Shown here: positions 49,117-57,790 of the stretch, piece after piece
How the letters are laid out: each line of letters starts with the position of its first letter
Position numbering within the stretch: the first letter of the stretch is position 1
Source of the DNA: Parazoarcus communis
GTDB taxonomy: Bacteria; Pseudomonadota; Gammaproteobacteria; Burkholderiales; Rhodocyclaceae
Direction of reading: 5' to 3'
Assembly (NCBI RefSeq): GCF_003111645.1
Contig: NZ_CP022187.1
Span: forward strand, 2,790,001 to 2,854,000
DNA: 64,000 bases
Notes under the pieces: model-generated
What the model was told of the DNA's origin: nothing
The model's input: the letters and a program-made list of their open reading frames with translations, nothing else
Databases searched by the model: none
Program-made: the position numbers and the translations under genes

Positions 49117-49691
49117 GACTTGTCCGCAACCGAAGCTTTTGCTGCGTTGCGCCCCTGAATCTCGAAGAAGGTGTAGGACAGCGTGATCGTGGTCACGTCC
49201 GCAGGCAGCTTTGGATCGAGCACGAACACCAGCGGCATCGTGCGTTGCTCGCCCGGCGCCAGGGTCTGCTGCGTGAAGCAGAAGCAGTCGAGCTTGCGGA
49301 AATACTGCCCCGCCACCTGCGGCCCGTAGCTCGGCACCGCCTGCCCGGTAATCGGGCGGTCGCGCTTGTTGCCGACCTCGTATGCGACATGCACCATCTC
49401 GCCCGGATGCACCGTCACCGAGCGCTGCTGCGGCTGGAAGCGCCACGGCAGGTCATGCAGATTGGCATCGAACTGGACGAGCACCGTGCGGGAACGGTCG
49501 ACCTGGGTGTTCTCCACACTCACCTTGTCCGGCTGCAGCAGATTGTTGATCCCGGTTGCCTCGCAGATCTGCTCGTAGAAGGGCACGAGCAGAAAGCCGA
49601 AGCCGAACATCACCACCGCAGAGACCCCGAGACGCACGAGCAGGCGACGGTTCTCACCTGCAATCCGGTTGGCACGACGCTCGCTGCTCAT
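49113..49691 (-). CDS. ctaG: Cytochrome oxidase assembly protein CtaG/COX11
   Basis: A 192-residue copper chaperone for the CuB site of subunit I. It has one N-terminal membrane segment (about residues 19-39) and a periplasmic immunoglobulin-like domain with the copper-binding CFCF motif (KLDCFCFTQQ) and the conserved VPFYEQICEATG segment after the membrane helix. Start and stop overlap the adjoining small genes by ATGA junctions. Confidence 0.95.
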   Translation of the reverse strand: MSSERRANRIAGENRRLLVRLGVSAVVMFGFGFLLVPFYEQICEATGINNLLQPDKVSVENTQVDRSRTVLVQFDANLHDLPWRFQPQQRSVTVHPGEMVHVAYEVGNKRDRPITGQAVPSYGPQVAGQYFRKLDCFCFTQQTLAPGEQRTMPLVFVLDPKLPADVTTITLSYTFFEIQGRNAAKASVADKS

Positions 49692-49801
49692 TGCCCGAAC
49701 ACCTTGTACTTGATGATGACAATGGCGAAAAAGACGAACGCCACCCCGGCCAGGATGAGCCCGGTCCGCAGGTTTGCATTACGTCGATCGTCTCGTGTCA
49801 T
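49688..49801 (-). CDS. 37-residue single-pass cytochrome oxidase small assembly protein
   Basis: A very small gene: 37 residues beginning MTRDDRRNANLRTG, then one membrane segment (about residues 14-31, LILAGVAFVFFAIVIIKY) and a short KVFGQ tail. Its stop overlaps the ctaG start (ATGA), and it lies between coxA and ctaG, where betaproteobacteria often encode a protein of this shape. A preceding in-frame ATG at 49804 is also possible. The function is unproven; a part in oxidase assembly is inferred from conserved position and coupling. Confidence 0.7.
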   Translation of the reverse strand: MTRDDRRNANLRTGLILAGVAFVFFAIVIIKYKVFGQ

Positions 49802-49903
49802 CAGCTCATCCATACACATTGCGCAGCCACATGAATGAGAGTTTGGGGCGGAGCCTGCCCTCTCCCGACTCTCCGCTCCGCCCCCCTCTCACGACAACGC
49901 TGT

Positions 49904-51502
49904 TCATGCCTTGGCCAGCACCGGTGCGTCCTCGAAGGTGTGATGCGGTGCGGGCGACGGCACCGTCCACTCCAGGCCTTCCGCACCTTCCCACGACTGC
50001 GCTTCCGCCTTCTTGCCGCCACGGACGCACTTCACGACGGCGACCAGGAAGATCAGCTGCGACAGGCCGAAACCAAAGGCACCAATCGAAGCCATCGCGT
50101 TGAAATCGGCAAACTGCAGGGCGTAATCCGGAATCCGCCGCGGCATGCCTGCCAGGCCGAGGAAGTGCATCGGGAAGAAGGTGATGTTGAAGAACACGAT
50201 CGAGCACCAGAAATGCAGCTTGCCGAGAAACTCGCTGGGCATGTGCCCGGTCCATTTCGGCAGCCAGTAATAGGCACCGGCGAAAAGGGCGAACAGCGAG
50301 CCTGCGACCAGCACGTAGTGAAAGTGCGCAACGACGTAATAGGTGTCCTGCAGCTGGATGTCGATCGGGGCAATGGCGCAGATCAGGCCGGTGAAGCCGC
50401 CCATTGTGAACACGAAGATGAAGCCTGTGGCCCACAGCATCGGCGTCTCGAAACTGAGCGAACCGCGCCACATGGTCGCCACCCAGTTGAACACCTTCAC
50501 CCCGGTGGGCACCGCGATCAGCATCGTCGCGTACATGAAGAACAGCTGCCCGATTGCCGGCATGCCGGTGGTGAACATGTGGTGTGCCCACACGGTGAAG
50601 GACAGGATCGCAATCGACGAGGTCGCGTACACCATCGAGGCATAGCCAAACAGCGGCTTGCGCGAGAAGGTCGGAATGATCTGGCTGACGATCCCGAAGG
50701 CCGGCAGGATCATGATGTAGACCTCGGGGTGACCGAAGAACCAGAAGATGTGCTGGTACATCACCGGGTCACCGCCACCGGCGGCATTGAAGAAGCTGGT
50801 GCCGAAGTGGCGATCGGTCAGGATCATCGTGACCGCACCGGCCAGCACCGGCATCACCGCGATCAGCAGATAGGCGGTGATCAGCCAGGTCCAGCAGAAC
50901 AGCGGCATGCGCATCATGTTCATGCCGGGCGCGCGCATGTTGAGCACGGTGACGACGATGTTGATCGCGCCCATGATCGAGCTCACGCCCATGATGTGGA
51001 TGGCGAAGATCGCCAGATCCATGCCCATGCCCATCTGCACCGAAAGCGGTGCGTACAGCGTCCACCCCGCAGCGGTTGCGCCGCCGGGCACGAAGAACGA
51101 ACCCAGCAGCAGGATGGCCGCGGGCGGCAGGAGCCAGAAGCTCCAGTTGTTCATGCGCGCGAAGGCCATGTCGCTGGCCCCGATCATCAGCGGGATCATC
51201 CAGTTGGCGAAGCCGACGAAGGCCGGCATGATCGCGCCGAACACCATCACCAGACCGTGCATGGTCGTGAGCTGGTTGAAGAACTCGGGCTCCACCACCT
51301 GCAGACCGGGCTGGAACAGTTCGGCCCGGATCGTCAGCGCCATCACCCCCCCGGAGAGGAACATGATGAAACTGAAGATCATGTACATCGTGCCGATGTC
51401 TTTGTGATTGGTGGTGGTCACCCAGCGCATCAGGCCGGTGGGACCATGCGCATGACCGTGCGGGGGGTGAACGCCGGGCCGATCGTGAGTCAGTGTATTC
51501 AT
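49904..51502 (-). CDS. coxA: Cytochrome c oxidase subunit I (aa3 type)
   Basis: A 532-residue catalytic subunit with 12 membrane segments. Heme and CuB ligands are visible: the heme a His in TTMHGLVMVFG, the His-Tyr cross-link motif in GHPEVYIMILP, the CuB pair in WAHHMF, and the heme a3/heme a His residues in VAHFHYVLVAGS. The D-channel Asn/Asp region and HPEVY with Tyr mark it as an A-type oxidase. The start has GGAGG seven bases upstream. It is second in the operon, after coxB. Confidence 0.97.
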   Translation of the reverse strand: MNTLTHDRPGVHPPHGHAHGPTGLMRWVTTTNHKDIGTMYMIFSFIMFLSGGVMALTIRAELFQPGLQVVEPEFFNQLTTMHGLVMVFGAIMPAFVGFANWMIPLMIGASDMAFARMNNWSFWLLPPAAILLLGSFFVPGGATAAGWTLYAPLSVQMGMGMDLAIFAIHIMGVSSIMGAINIVVTVLNMRAPGMNMMRMPLFCWTWLITAYLLIAVMPVLAGAVTMILTDRHFGTSFFNAAGGGDPVMYQHIFWFFGHPEVYIMILPAFGIVSQIIPTFSRKPLFGYASMVYATSSIAILSFTVWAHHMFTTGMPAIGQLFFMYATMLIAVPTGVKVFNWVATMWRGSLSFETPMLWATGFIFVFTMGGFTGLICAIAPIDIQLQDTYYVVAHFHYVLVAGSLFALFAGAYYWLPKWTGHMPSEFLGKLHFWCSIVFFNITFFPMHFLGLAGMPRRIPDYALQFADFNAMASIGAFGFGLSQLIFLVAVVKCVRGGKKAEAQSWEGAEGLEWTVPSPAPHHTFEDAPVLAKA

Positions 51503-51605
51503 GCACACGCCTCCATTGTCGCGCCCACGCGCGACAGAACCTTGCCATCGGGACCGGGACGGCCCCTACAATCACACCGCAGCAAAACCCGCTTCGACCT
51601 CAGCC

Positions 51606-52736
51606 TCAGCGCGCGGCGACAACGTCTGCCGGCTGCACCGCCTCGCCCGACTGGTTACCCCAGGCGTTACGGGTATAGGTGATCACCGCAGCGAGCTCGG
51701 CGTCCGACAACTGCCCGCCGAATGCGGCCATCGCGGTCCCCGCCTTGCCCTTCAACACCAGTTCGATCTGGCCGCTTGCATCGCCCGTCACCACGGGCGA
51801 GCCATCAAGCGCAGGAAATACCGGCGGCAGCCCCTTGCCATCGGCCTGGTGGCAGGCCGCACAATTGGCCGCGAAAACCTTCTCGCCGCGCTCGACCAGC
51901 TCGGCCAGTGCCCACTCCCGGGCGTCGTCCGCAGAGGCTGTCGTGGCCTGGGCCTGCTGCGATGCGACCCATTCGGTGTATTTCTCTGCCGAGACCACAT
52001 GCACCTCGATCGGCATGAAGCCGTGATCCTTGCCGCAGAGTTCGGCACAGTTGCCGCGATAGATGCCTTCCTTGTCTGCGGTGAACCACGTGTCGCGGAT
52101 GAAGCCGGGAATCGCATCCTGCTTCACGCCGAAAGCCGGCATCCACCACGAATGGATCACGTCGGCGGCGGTCACGAGCACGCGGACCTTCTTGCCCACC
52201 GGCACCACAACCGGATTGTCCACCTCAAGCAGATAGGTATCGCCTTTCTGTTCGCCACCGCTGATCTGGGCGCGCGGTGTGGATGAACCGGACAGGAAGC
52301 GGATGCCCTCCCCTTCGCCCTGCAGATAGTCGTAACCCCACTTCCACTGATAGCCCGTGGCCTTGATGGTGATGTCGGGGTTGGAGGTGTCCTTCATCGC
52401 AATCACGGTCTTGGTGGCGGGCCACGCCATGCCAAGCAGAATCAGCACCGGGATCACCGTCCACGCGATCTCGACCGCCGTGTTTTCATGGAAATTGGCC
52501 GCAACCGCGCCGCGGGACTTGCGATGGTGAATGACAGACCAGAACATGACGCCGAACACCGCGATGAAGATCACCAGGCAGATGATCAGCATCAGGGTAT
52601 GCATGCTGTAGATCTCTGAGGCGATCCGCGTCACCGGCTGCTGGAGGTTGTAACGGCTCGGCGCATCCTGTGCGAGTACGCCGGAGACGTACCCGAGAAG
52701 AAGCGAAGATCCTGCGATACGACCGGCAAAACCCAT
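51606..52736 (-). CDS. coxB: Cytochrome c oxidase subunit II with fused cytochrome c domain
   Basis: A 376-residue subunit II with a signal sequence, two membrane helices (about residues 45-67 and 86-106), a cupredoxin domain with the CuA motif CAELCGKDHGFM, and a C-terminal cytochrome c domain with heme motif CAACH and a distal Met candidate in GTAMAAFGG. The fused heme domain is of the caa3 kind and lets the oxidase take electrons through a tethered cytochrome. It is the first gene of the cox operon; FNR-type boxes lie 79-124 bases upstream. Confidence 0.96.
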   Translation of the reverse strand: MGFAGRIAGSSLLLGYVSGVLAQDAPSRYNLQQPVTRIASEIYSMHTLMLIICLVIFIAVFGVMFWSVIHHRKSRGAVAANFHENTAVEIAWTVIPVLILLGMAWPATKTVIAMKDTSNPDITIKATGYQWKWGYDYLQGEGEGIRFLSGSSTPRAQISGGEQKGDTYLLEVDNPVVVPVGKKVRVLVTAADVIHSWWMPAFGVKQDAIPGFIRDTWFTADKEGIYRGNCAELCGKDHGFMPIEVHVVSAEKYTEWVASQQAQATTASADDAREWALAELVERGEKVFAANCAACHQADGKGLPPVFPALDGSPVVTGDASGQIELVLKGKAGTAMAAFGGQLSDAELAAVITYTRNAWGNQSGEAVQPADVVAAR

Positions 52737-52814
52737 GTCGACCCCCAGCAAAGAACACGATGAGCAGGTGGATCGATGTTGCCACAGTGAAAATCAGGGT
52801 CGCAACATACTTAT

Positions 52815-52828
52815 TTGATAAAAATCAA
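52815..52828. promoter_or_regulatory. Perfect FNR/Anr box upstream of coxB
   Basis: TTGAT-AAAA-ATCAA is an exact match to the FNR-family consensus TTGAT-N4-ATCAA. It lies 79 bases upstream of the coxB start codon. Oxygen-dependent control of the aa3 oxidase, probably repression without oxygen, is inferred. Confidence 0.8.
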
Positions 52829-52846
52829 TATGCTGCGGCGCGGTAT

Positions 52847-52860
52847 CTGATAACCATCAA
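52847..52860. promoter_or_regulatory. Near-consensus second FNR box upstream of coxB
   Basis: CTGAT-AACC-ATCAA differs from the FNR consensus at one base and lies 32 bases (about three helical turns) from the perfect box at 52815. Two in-phase sites suggest cooperative control. Confidence 0.55.
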
Positions 52861-52934
52861 GCCGCATAAAGCCCTGTGACGAGTACTCGGGGTTTTCCCG
52901 CAGGCATGTTTGCTGCATGACAACAAACTGCGTT

Positions 52935-53375
52935 TCAGCCCTCTGTTGCCGACAGCTTGCGCCTCAGCAGGCGCATCAGCGCACCAATCAGGGGCAATCG
53001 GGCATACAGCTCCTCAGCCGCATCCCAGTAATCGCGATGGACTTCGACGCGCCCTGCTTCGTCGAAGGACAGGTGACTGACGCCGCGAATGACGATCGCC
53101 CGGTTACGCAGATTGAGGTGAAAGTCCCAGGCAAGCATCGCCTGCTGTCCCTCGGCAATGATGCTCGTGATCACGAAGCGGGGAGACTCCACGGTCTCGA
53201 ACATGTGCTCGAAGATGCGGGTGATCGCCTTCAGGCCCGCAACATCGTTGAACGGGTCCTTGAAACGGGCATTCTCGGCATAGAAGGCGTCGATTTTCCC
53301 AAGCAGCAGGGGCGTGAGGTTCTCGTAGAACCGCGCCACGTTCTCGGCAGCCGCGCGACAGTCGAAGGAGGTCAT
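52935..53375 (-). CDS. SnoaL-like (NTF2-fold) protein, last gene of the light/photo-oxidative stress operon
   Basis: A 146-residue cone-fold protein of the SnoaL/NTF2 type. Features are the opening helix RFYENL, FKDPFNDVAG, and the strand-rich second half with FHLNLRNR and VSHLSFDEAGRVEVHRDYWDAAEEL. Related proteins are regular members of ChrR-controlled photo-oxidative stress operons. The start overlaps the SDR stop (TAATG). Function (binding or isomerising a small lipid-derived ligand) is unknown. Confidence 0.78.
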   Translation of the reverse strand: MTSFDCRAAAENVARFYENLTPLLLGKIDAFYAENARFKDPFNDVAGLKAITRIFEHMFETVESPRFVITSIIAEGQQAMLAWDFHLNLRNRAIVIRGVSHLSFDEAGRVEVHRDYWDAAEELYARLPLIGALMRLLRRKLSATEG

Positions 53376-54160
53376 TACAGGCCCGTTGCCCGCCGGATGA
53401 GCGGAAAGTAGAGGCGCCGCGGCAGGCACTGCAGCAGCTTGAGAAAGCGGGTGAAACGCTTCGGGAAGTGGGTCTCGAACTCACCGCGGGCAAAGCCGGC
53501 CATGATCTCGTCGGCCGCCTGCTCGGCGGTGATCAGGGCGGGCATGTGGAAATCGTTCTGCGCCGTCAGTGGCGTCGCCACGAAACCGGGACAGATCAGG
53601 TGCACGCCCAGTCCGCGCGGCGCCAGATCCATGTAGAGCGTCTCGGAAAAGTTGATCAGCGCCGCCTTCGATGGCCCGTAGGTGGCGGCATTGGGCAAGC
53701 CGCCGTAGCCTGCGACCGAGGCCACGATGGCAATCGCCCCCCGCCCGCGTTCGAGCATCCCGGGCACCACCGCGGCCACCCCATCCATGACCCCGAGCAG
53801 GTTGATGTTCAGCGTCTTCCGAATGCGCTCCGGTGTCAGCTCCCACGCCCGCAGCGGCTGATAGGTACCCGCATTCAGTATCACGAGATCGAGCCCGCCC
53901 CACTGGGCAAGCAGACGGTCGCGCACACGCTCGAGTTCGCCTGGTCGGGTCACGTCCATGGCCGCGACGACCGCGCCCTCGCACTGTGCTGCCAGCGCAT
54001 CCAGGCGATCGAGACCGCGTGCGGACAGCGCCACCCGCGCGCCACCTGCCGCCAGCTTGCGCGCCAGCGCCGCGCCGATGCCGGTCGAGGCGCCGACCAG
54101 CCAGACCCGCTGCCCGCGCCAGTCGGTGATCGGCGGATTGAGGGGTGCGAACAAGGCCAT
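53375..54160 (-). CDS. Short-chain dehydrogenase/reductase
   Basis: A 261-residue classical SDR with the nucleotide-binding motif GASTGIG (about residues 23-29), NAG in ILNAGTY, the catalytic Ser in VASVAGYGG and the YxxxK pair in TYGPSKAALINF. It would reduce a carbonyl or oxidise an alcohol with NAD(P). Starts and stops overlap neighbouring genes (ATGA and TAATG). The family match to the SDR in ChrR-type operons, which I recall, suggests a role in modified fatty acid or lipid metabolism. Confidence 0.85.
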   Translation of the reverse strand: MALFAPLNPPITDWRGQRVWLVGASTGIGAALARKLAAGGARVALSARGLDRLDALAAQCEGAVVAAMDVTRPGELERVRDRLLAQWGGLDLVILNAGTYQPLRAWELTPERIRKTLNINLLGVMDGVAAVVPGMLERGRGAIAIVASVAGYGGLPNAATYGPSKAALINFSETLYMDLAPRGLGVHLICPGFVATPLTAQNDFHMPALITAEQAADEIMAGFARGEFETHFPKRFTRFLKLLQCLPRRLYFPLIRRATGL

Positions 54161-54693
54161 CAGGGCGCCCGTTTGTAAAAGGACAGCGTGACCTCGCCGA
54201 GGTGCACGCCCCACTTGCTCATCGCCGAGCGGTTCAGCATCACCTTGTCGTCCATCAGGAACATCCAGTCGTCAAAGTCTACGTTGTAGACCTTCCCATC
54301 CACGGGTAGTGCCATTACATAGCGCCAGCGCAGTGCGTTTCCGCGCGCCTCGCCGTGTGCCTGGCCGACAACGTCATCTGCCGTGCCGATGTACGACTCG
54401 GGGCCGCTGCGGGTGATGGTCCATACGCGGCGCTGGGTGCTTCCATCCGAGTAGGTGAAGCGCTCGTCCAGAGTCCCCACGTCGCCCTCCCAGTTGGCCT
54501 CGATCACCACCTGGAAGCGCTTGACCACTTCGCCGGAGCGATCCTGGAAGACGCCGTGGGCGTCGATCGTACCGTTGAAGTAGTCGCGCAGATCCAGCAC
54601 GGGCGTGGTGCCCCGGTACTTTTCGATATCCACGGACGAGCACCCCGCCAGACTCATCAGGCCGGCGAGCAACAGAACCAGTTTTCGCATCAT
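54160..54693 (-). CDS. DUF3833 lipoprotein
   Basis: A 177-residue lipoprotein with lipobox LAGC near residue 18, followed by a mostly beta domain. Conserved pieces of the DUF3833 family are FQDRSGEVVKRF, SYIGTADDVVGQA and DWMFLMDDKVMLNRSAMSKWG. It is probably attached to the membrane facing the periplasm, possibly binding a lipid. It overlaps the MFS and SDR genes at both ends (ATGA junctions). Members occur in photo-oxidative stress operons of other proteobacteria. Confidence 0.85.
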   Translation of the reverse strand: MMRKLVLLLAGLMSLAGCSSVDIEKYRGTTPVLDLRDYFNGTIDAHGVFQDRSGEVVKRFQVVIEANWEGDVGTLDERFTYSDGSTQRRVWTITRSGPESYIGTADDVVGQAHGEARGNALRWRYVMALPVDGKVYNVDFDDWMFLMDDKVMLNRSAMSKWGVHLGEVTLSFYKRAP

Positions 54694-55982
54694 GCTGTTT
54701 CTCCATTTTTGGGGGCAGGCTCAATGGCGCTGCGCCAGTGCCACAGCAGCCCGATGGCGACGAACTTGAGCGCCACCGGCAGCAGGGCATACACCGTCGC
54801 CAGACCCGACAGCGCGTCGGCGCTGCGCACGCCCGGTGCATAGCCGAGCCAGCCAAGCAGCGGCAGCGAAAGGCCGGCCGCCAGCGCCAGATTGGCCTTG
54901 GTCACGAAATTCCACCAACCGAACCACGACCCGGCACGTGCATCGCCGGAATCGCCCTCGCCGGCCAGCAGATCGGCGAGCATGGACGGCGGCATCGCCA
55001 GATCGGCGCCAAGTGCCATGCCGGAAAGAATGCAGATTGCCGCGTAGGCCGTGGTCTCGCCGGCGCCGAGCAGGCTTGCCCACGCAAACACCAGCACTGC
55101 AAGCACCATGCCGGCGAGCCAGGTCTGCAGTTTGCCGATACGCCGCGACAGGCTCGCCCACGCCGGCAGGCTGAGCGCGGCGCTGAGGAAATAGAGCACC
55201 AGGAAGAGCCCGGCCAGCTGAGGGGCCTGCAGCACGTCGGCAACGAAGAACAGGACCGTTGCCGACGGGATGGCCGCCGCGATTCCGTTGGCAGCGAACA
55301 CCAGCAGCAGCTTCCTGAAGGGCCGGCATGACACCGCTGCCAGCAGGCCGGCCAGTACAGGCTGGCGCATGTGCCGCCGCGGTGGCGCAAGCGGGGCGGC
55401 GAGCAGGGTCCATCCGCCACAGAGCATGAGCAGCGGAATGAACAGCCACGCCATGCGTGACAGGCCCTGCGCCTCTCCTCCTTCGGCCGCGAGCAGCCCG
55501 GGCAGTGCCGCCGCCATCACCACGCCGAACAGGGCAAAAGCCTCGCGGCTGGCCACGACCCGGGTGCGCAGCGCACGCGTGGGCGCGACTTCCGCCCCCC
55601 ACGCGTTGTAGGCGATGGTGGCCACCGAATAGGCGAGCGACACCAGCGTGACCAGCACCGCCAGCCACAGCGCCCCTGCGCCTTGCGGCGGTACCAGCAG
55701 GCCGACCATGCCCGCTGCGAGCAAGGGCAGCGCCGACAGCACCAGCAGGCGACGCCCCGCGAGCCGGTCGCTGAGCCAGCCGATCAGCGGGTCGGAGACC
55801 GCATCGAAGACTCTCACCCCGAGCAGCACGAAGCCGACAGTCGCCAGCGACAGGCCGAGGCTGTCCGCATAGAGTCGCGGCACATACACGTAAATGGGCA
55901 GTGCGGCGAAGGCCAGCGGCAAGCCCAGCGCACCATAGGCGAGAATGGCGGAACGACCGAATCCCGCGTCGGCGGCGCTCAT
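54690..55982 (-). CDS. MFS transporter, GPH (MFS_2) type
   Basis: A 430-residue inner-membrane transporter with 12 hydrophobic segments. The loop between segments 2 and 3 has DAVSDPLIGWLSDRL, a hallmark of the glycoside-pentoside-hexuronide or MFS_2 (MFSD2-like) group, some of which carry lysophospholipids. In this operon a lipid or flippase-type role is more likely than sugar transport, but this is inference. The start overlaps the stop of the chalcone isomerase-like gene and the stop overlaps the DUF3833 gene. Confidence 0.85.
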   Translation of the reverse strand: MSAADAGFGRSAILAYGALGLPLAFAALPIYVYVPRLYADSLGLSLATVGFVLLGVRVFDAVSDPLIGWLSDRLAGRRLLVLSALPLLAAGMVGLLVPPQGAGALWLAVLVTLVSLAYSVATIAYNAWGAEVAPTRALRTRVVASREAFALFGVVMAAALPGLLAAEGGEAQGLSRMAWLFIPLLMLCGGWTLLAAPLAPPRRHMRQPVLAGLLAAVSCRPFRKLLLVFAANGIAAAIPSATVLFFVADVLQAPQLAGLFLVLYFLSAALSLPAWASLSRRIGKLQTWLAGMVLAVLVFAWASLLGAGETTAYAAICILSGMALGADLAMPPSMLADLLAGEGDSGDARAGSWFGWWNFVTKANLALAAGLSLPLLGWLGYAPGVRSADALSGLATVYALLPVALKFVAIGLLWHWRSAIEPAPKNGETA

Positions 55983-56557
55983 TTTGCAGCGCCCGTGCTT
56001 CCCAGCAGACGCTCACGCAAGCCGGGCTCGCGCGTGCGGTGATCCAGCCAGATGGCGAAGAAGGCGCGCGCGAGGTCGGGGTCGGCAAACGCGGCGGTGG
56101 CCTGCCCCTCATGCCAGAAGCGCGCCCCCGCGCCCGGCAGCCGCAGGCCGACCAGTGTTTCGCCCGCCGCGACCGAGGGCAGTGCGCGCGCAAGCATCTC
56201 GCGCCAGGTCGCCAGCCGCGCCTCGTCTGCAAACCCCATCCTGCGCATCTCGTCGATACTGGTGTCGACCAGTCGCTCGCCCTCGATGTCGCGCGCATAG
56301 CGGATGGCGAGCGCAAACATGCCGTCTTCCGACCAGCCTGCACCCGTCGGCACCCACAGCGCAGCGTCGTACACCTTGAAGCCGAACCAGCGCATCTCTC
56401 CGCCCCCGAGCGGACGCATGCCCCCCGCCAGCGGCTGCACATGGGACACCACCGCTTCCGGCAGTGCGACCTGCCCTGGCAGCGCGGCATGCACGGGGGC
56501 GGCTTGCAGGCACAGCGCGAGCACGAGGACGGCGACAGGAGACATGACTGCACGCAT
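55979..56557 (-). CDS. Exported chalcone isomerase-like protein
   Basis: A 192-residue protein with a signal peptide (to about residue 24, PVHAAL) and a chalcone isomerase-like fold. Matching segments are WFGFKVYDAALWVP, YARDIEGERLVDTSIDEMRRMG and FFAIWLDHRTREPGLRERLLG. The fold binds fatty acids in several family members. It directly follows the Cfa-type gene and overlaps the MFS gene, in keeping with a role in handling modified fatty acids in the periplasm. Confidence 0.82.
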   Translation of the reverse strand: MRAVMSPVAVLVLALCLQAAPVHAALPGQVALPEAVVSHVQPLAGGMRPLGGGEMRWFGFKVYDAALWVPTGAGWSEDGMFALAIRYARDIEGERLVDTSIDEMRRMGFADEARLATWREMLARALPSVAAGETLVGLRLPGAGARFWHEGQATAAFADPDLARAFFAIWLDHRTREPGLRERLLGSTGAAK

Positions 56558-56560
56558 GGC

Positions 56561-57790
56561 TCAGCGCGCCGCCGCGTGGGTGAAGGTGTAGTGGCGCACA
56601 CCGATGTCGCCGGTGTTGAAGCCGGCCTCGCAGTACGCCAGATAGAAGCGCCACATGCGGATGAAGCGATCGGGAAAACCCAATGCCCTGACCTCGGCGA
56701 CACGCGCCTCGAAGGTCTCGCGCCAGCGCGCCAGCGTGCGCCCGTAGTCCGGCCCGAAGGCAAAATCGTCCACCACTTCGAGCCCAACGCGTCCGGCCTG
56801 CTGCTGCACCACCGCGGGGCTGGGCAGCATGCCGCCCGGGAAGATGTGGCGCTGGATGAAATCGGTGCCGCGACGGTAGCGCGCAAACAGTTCGTCGGCG
56901 ATGGTGATCGACTGCACAACACAGCGTCCGCCAGGCTTGAGCAGCGCCGAGAGCTGCCTGAAATAGGTGGGCCAGAAGCGCTCGCCGACGGCCTCGATCA
57001 TCTCGATCGACACGATATGGTCGTACTGTCCCTTCACGTCGCGGTAATCGCACAGCTCGAGCTGCACCCGGTCGGAGAAACCGCCGCGTTCTGCGCGCTC
57101 GCGTGCATGTGCGAGCTGCGACGGCGACAGCGTCAGCCCCAGCACCCGACAGCCGAACTCGGTTGCCGCCACCTCGGCGAAACCACCCCAGCCACAACCG
57201 ATCTCGAGGATGATCTGCCCCGGGCGGACATCGAGTTGCTGCAGGATGCGGCGGTACTTGCGCTGCTGCGCCGCCTCGAGCGCCTCATCGGCGTGCTCGA
57301 AGAGCGCGGCCGAATAGGTCATACCCGGGTCGAGCCACAGTTTGTAAAAGTCGTTGCCAAGATCGTAATGGGCCTCGATGTTGCGCTTCGAGCCCGTACG
57401 CGTGTTTGCCCGCAGCAGATGGGTGAGGCGGTGCCCGATCAGACGCAGAACCCGCCCGTAGATCGCCTTCTTGAGCTGTTCGCGGTTCGACGACAGCAGC
57501 GTAAGCAGCCCCGTCAGATCCTCGGTGTCCCAGTCCCCATCCATGTAGCTTTCGGCAAAACCGATGTCACCGCGCGCCAGCGCCTCGCTGAACACTGCGT
57601 GGTCGCGAACCCGCAGATGGGCGACGAGCTGGCCGTGCCCTGCCCGCAGATGCTGGTTGTCCGGCAGCTCAAGCGCCAGCGCGCCGCCTTCGAGGCGGTC
57701 GAACATTTCAAGCGCCAGCCGCGTCGCGCGAGGCAAGTGGCCGAGGGATTCGAGCGCCAGGGGGCGCACGGCATTGTCGACGGCGTTCAT
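56561..57790 (-). CDS. Cyclopropane-fatty-acid synthase-like methyltransferase
   Basis: A 409-residue SAM-dependent methyltransferase of the Cfa family. The SAM motif is LEIGCGWGGFA at about residue 200, preceded by AHYDLGNDFYKLWLDPGMTYS and followed by SIEMIEAVG and FPGGMLPS, all Cfa signatures. It methylenates or methylates unsaturated fatty acyl chains of phospholipids. In ChrR/LitR-type operons such genes have been linked to furan fatty acid formation (UfaM/UfaO relatives, from memory), so furan fatty acid synthesis is a strong alternative to cyclopropane formation. Start overlaps the DUF1365 stop (ATGA). Confidence 0.85.
   Translation of the reverse strand: MNAVDNAVRPLALESLGHLPRATRLALEMFDRLEGGALALELPDNQHLRAGHGQLVAHLRVRDHAVFSEALARGDIGFAESYMDGDWDTEDLTGLLTLLSSNREQLKKAIYGRVLRLIGHRLTHLLRANTRTGSKRNIEAHYDLGNDFYKLWLDPGMTYSAALFEHADEALEAAQQRKYRRILQQLDVRPGQIILEIGCGWGGFAEVAATEFGCRVLGLTLSPSQLAHARERAERGGFSDRVQLELCDYRDVKGQYDHIVSIEMIEAVGERFWPTYFRQLSALLKPGGRCVVQSITIADELFARYRRGTDFIQRHIFPGGMLPSPAVVQQQAGRVGLEVVDDFAFGPDYGRTLARWRETFEARVAEVRALGFPDRFIRMWRFYLAYCEAGFNTGDIGVRHYTFTHAAAR

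Noticed and set aside
56561-57790. RpoE-ChrR pair controlling the photo-oxidative stress genes
   Set aside because: No ECF sigma factor or ChrR-type cupin gene is present in the window; the only linked regulator is the CarH-like protein.
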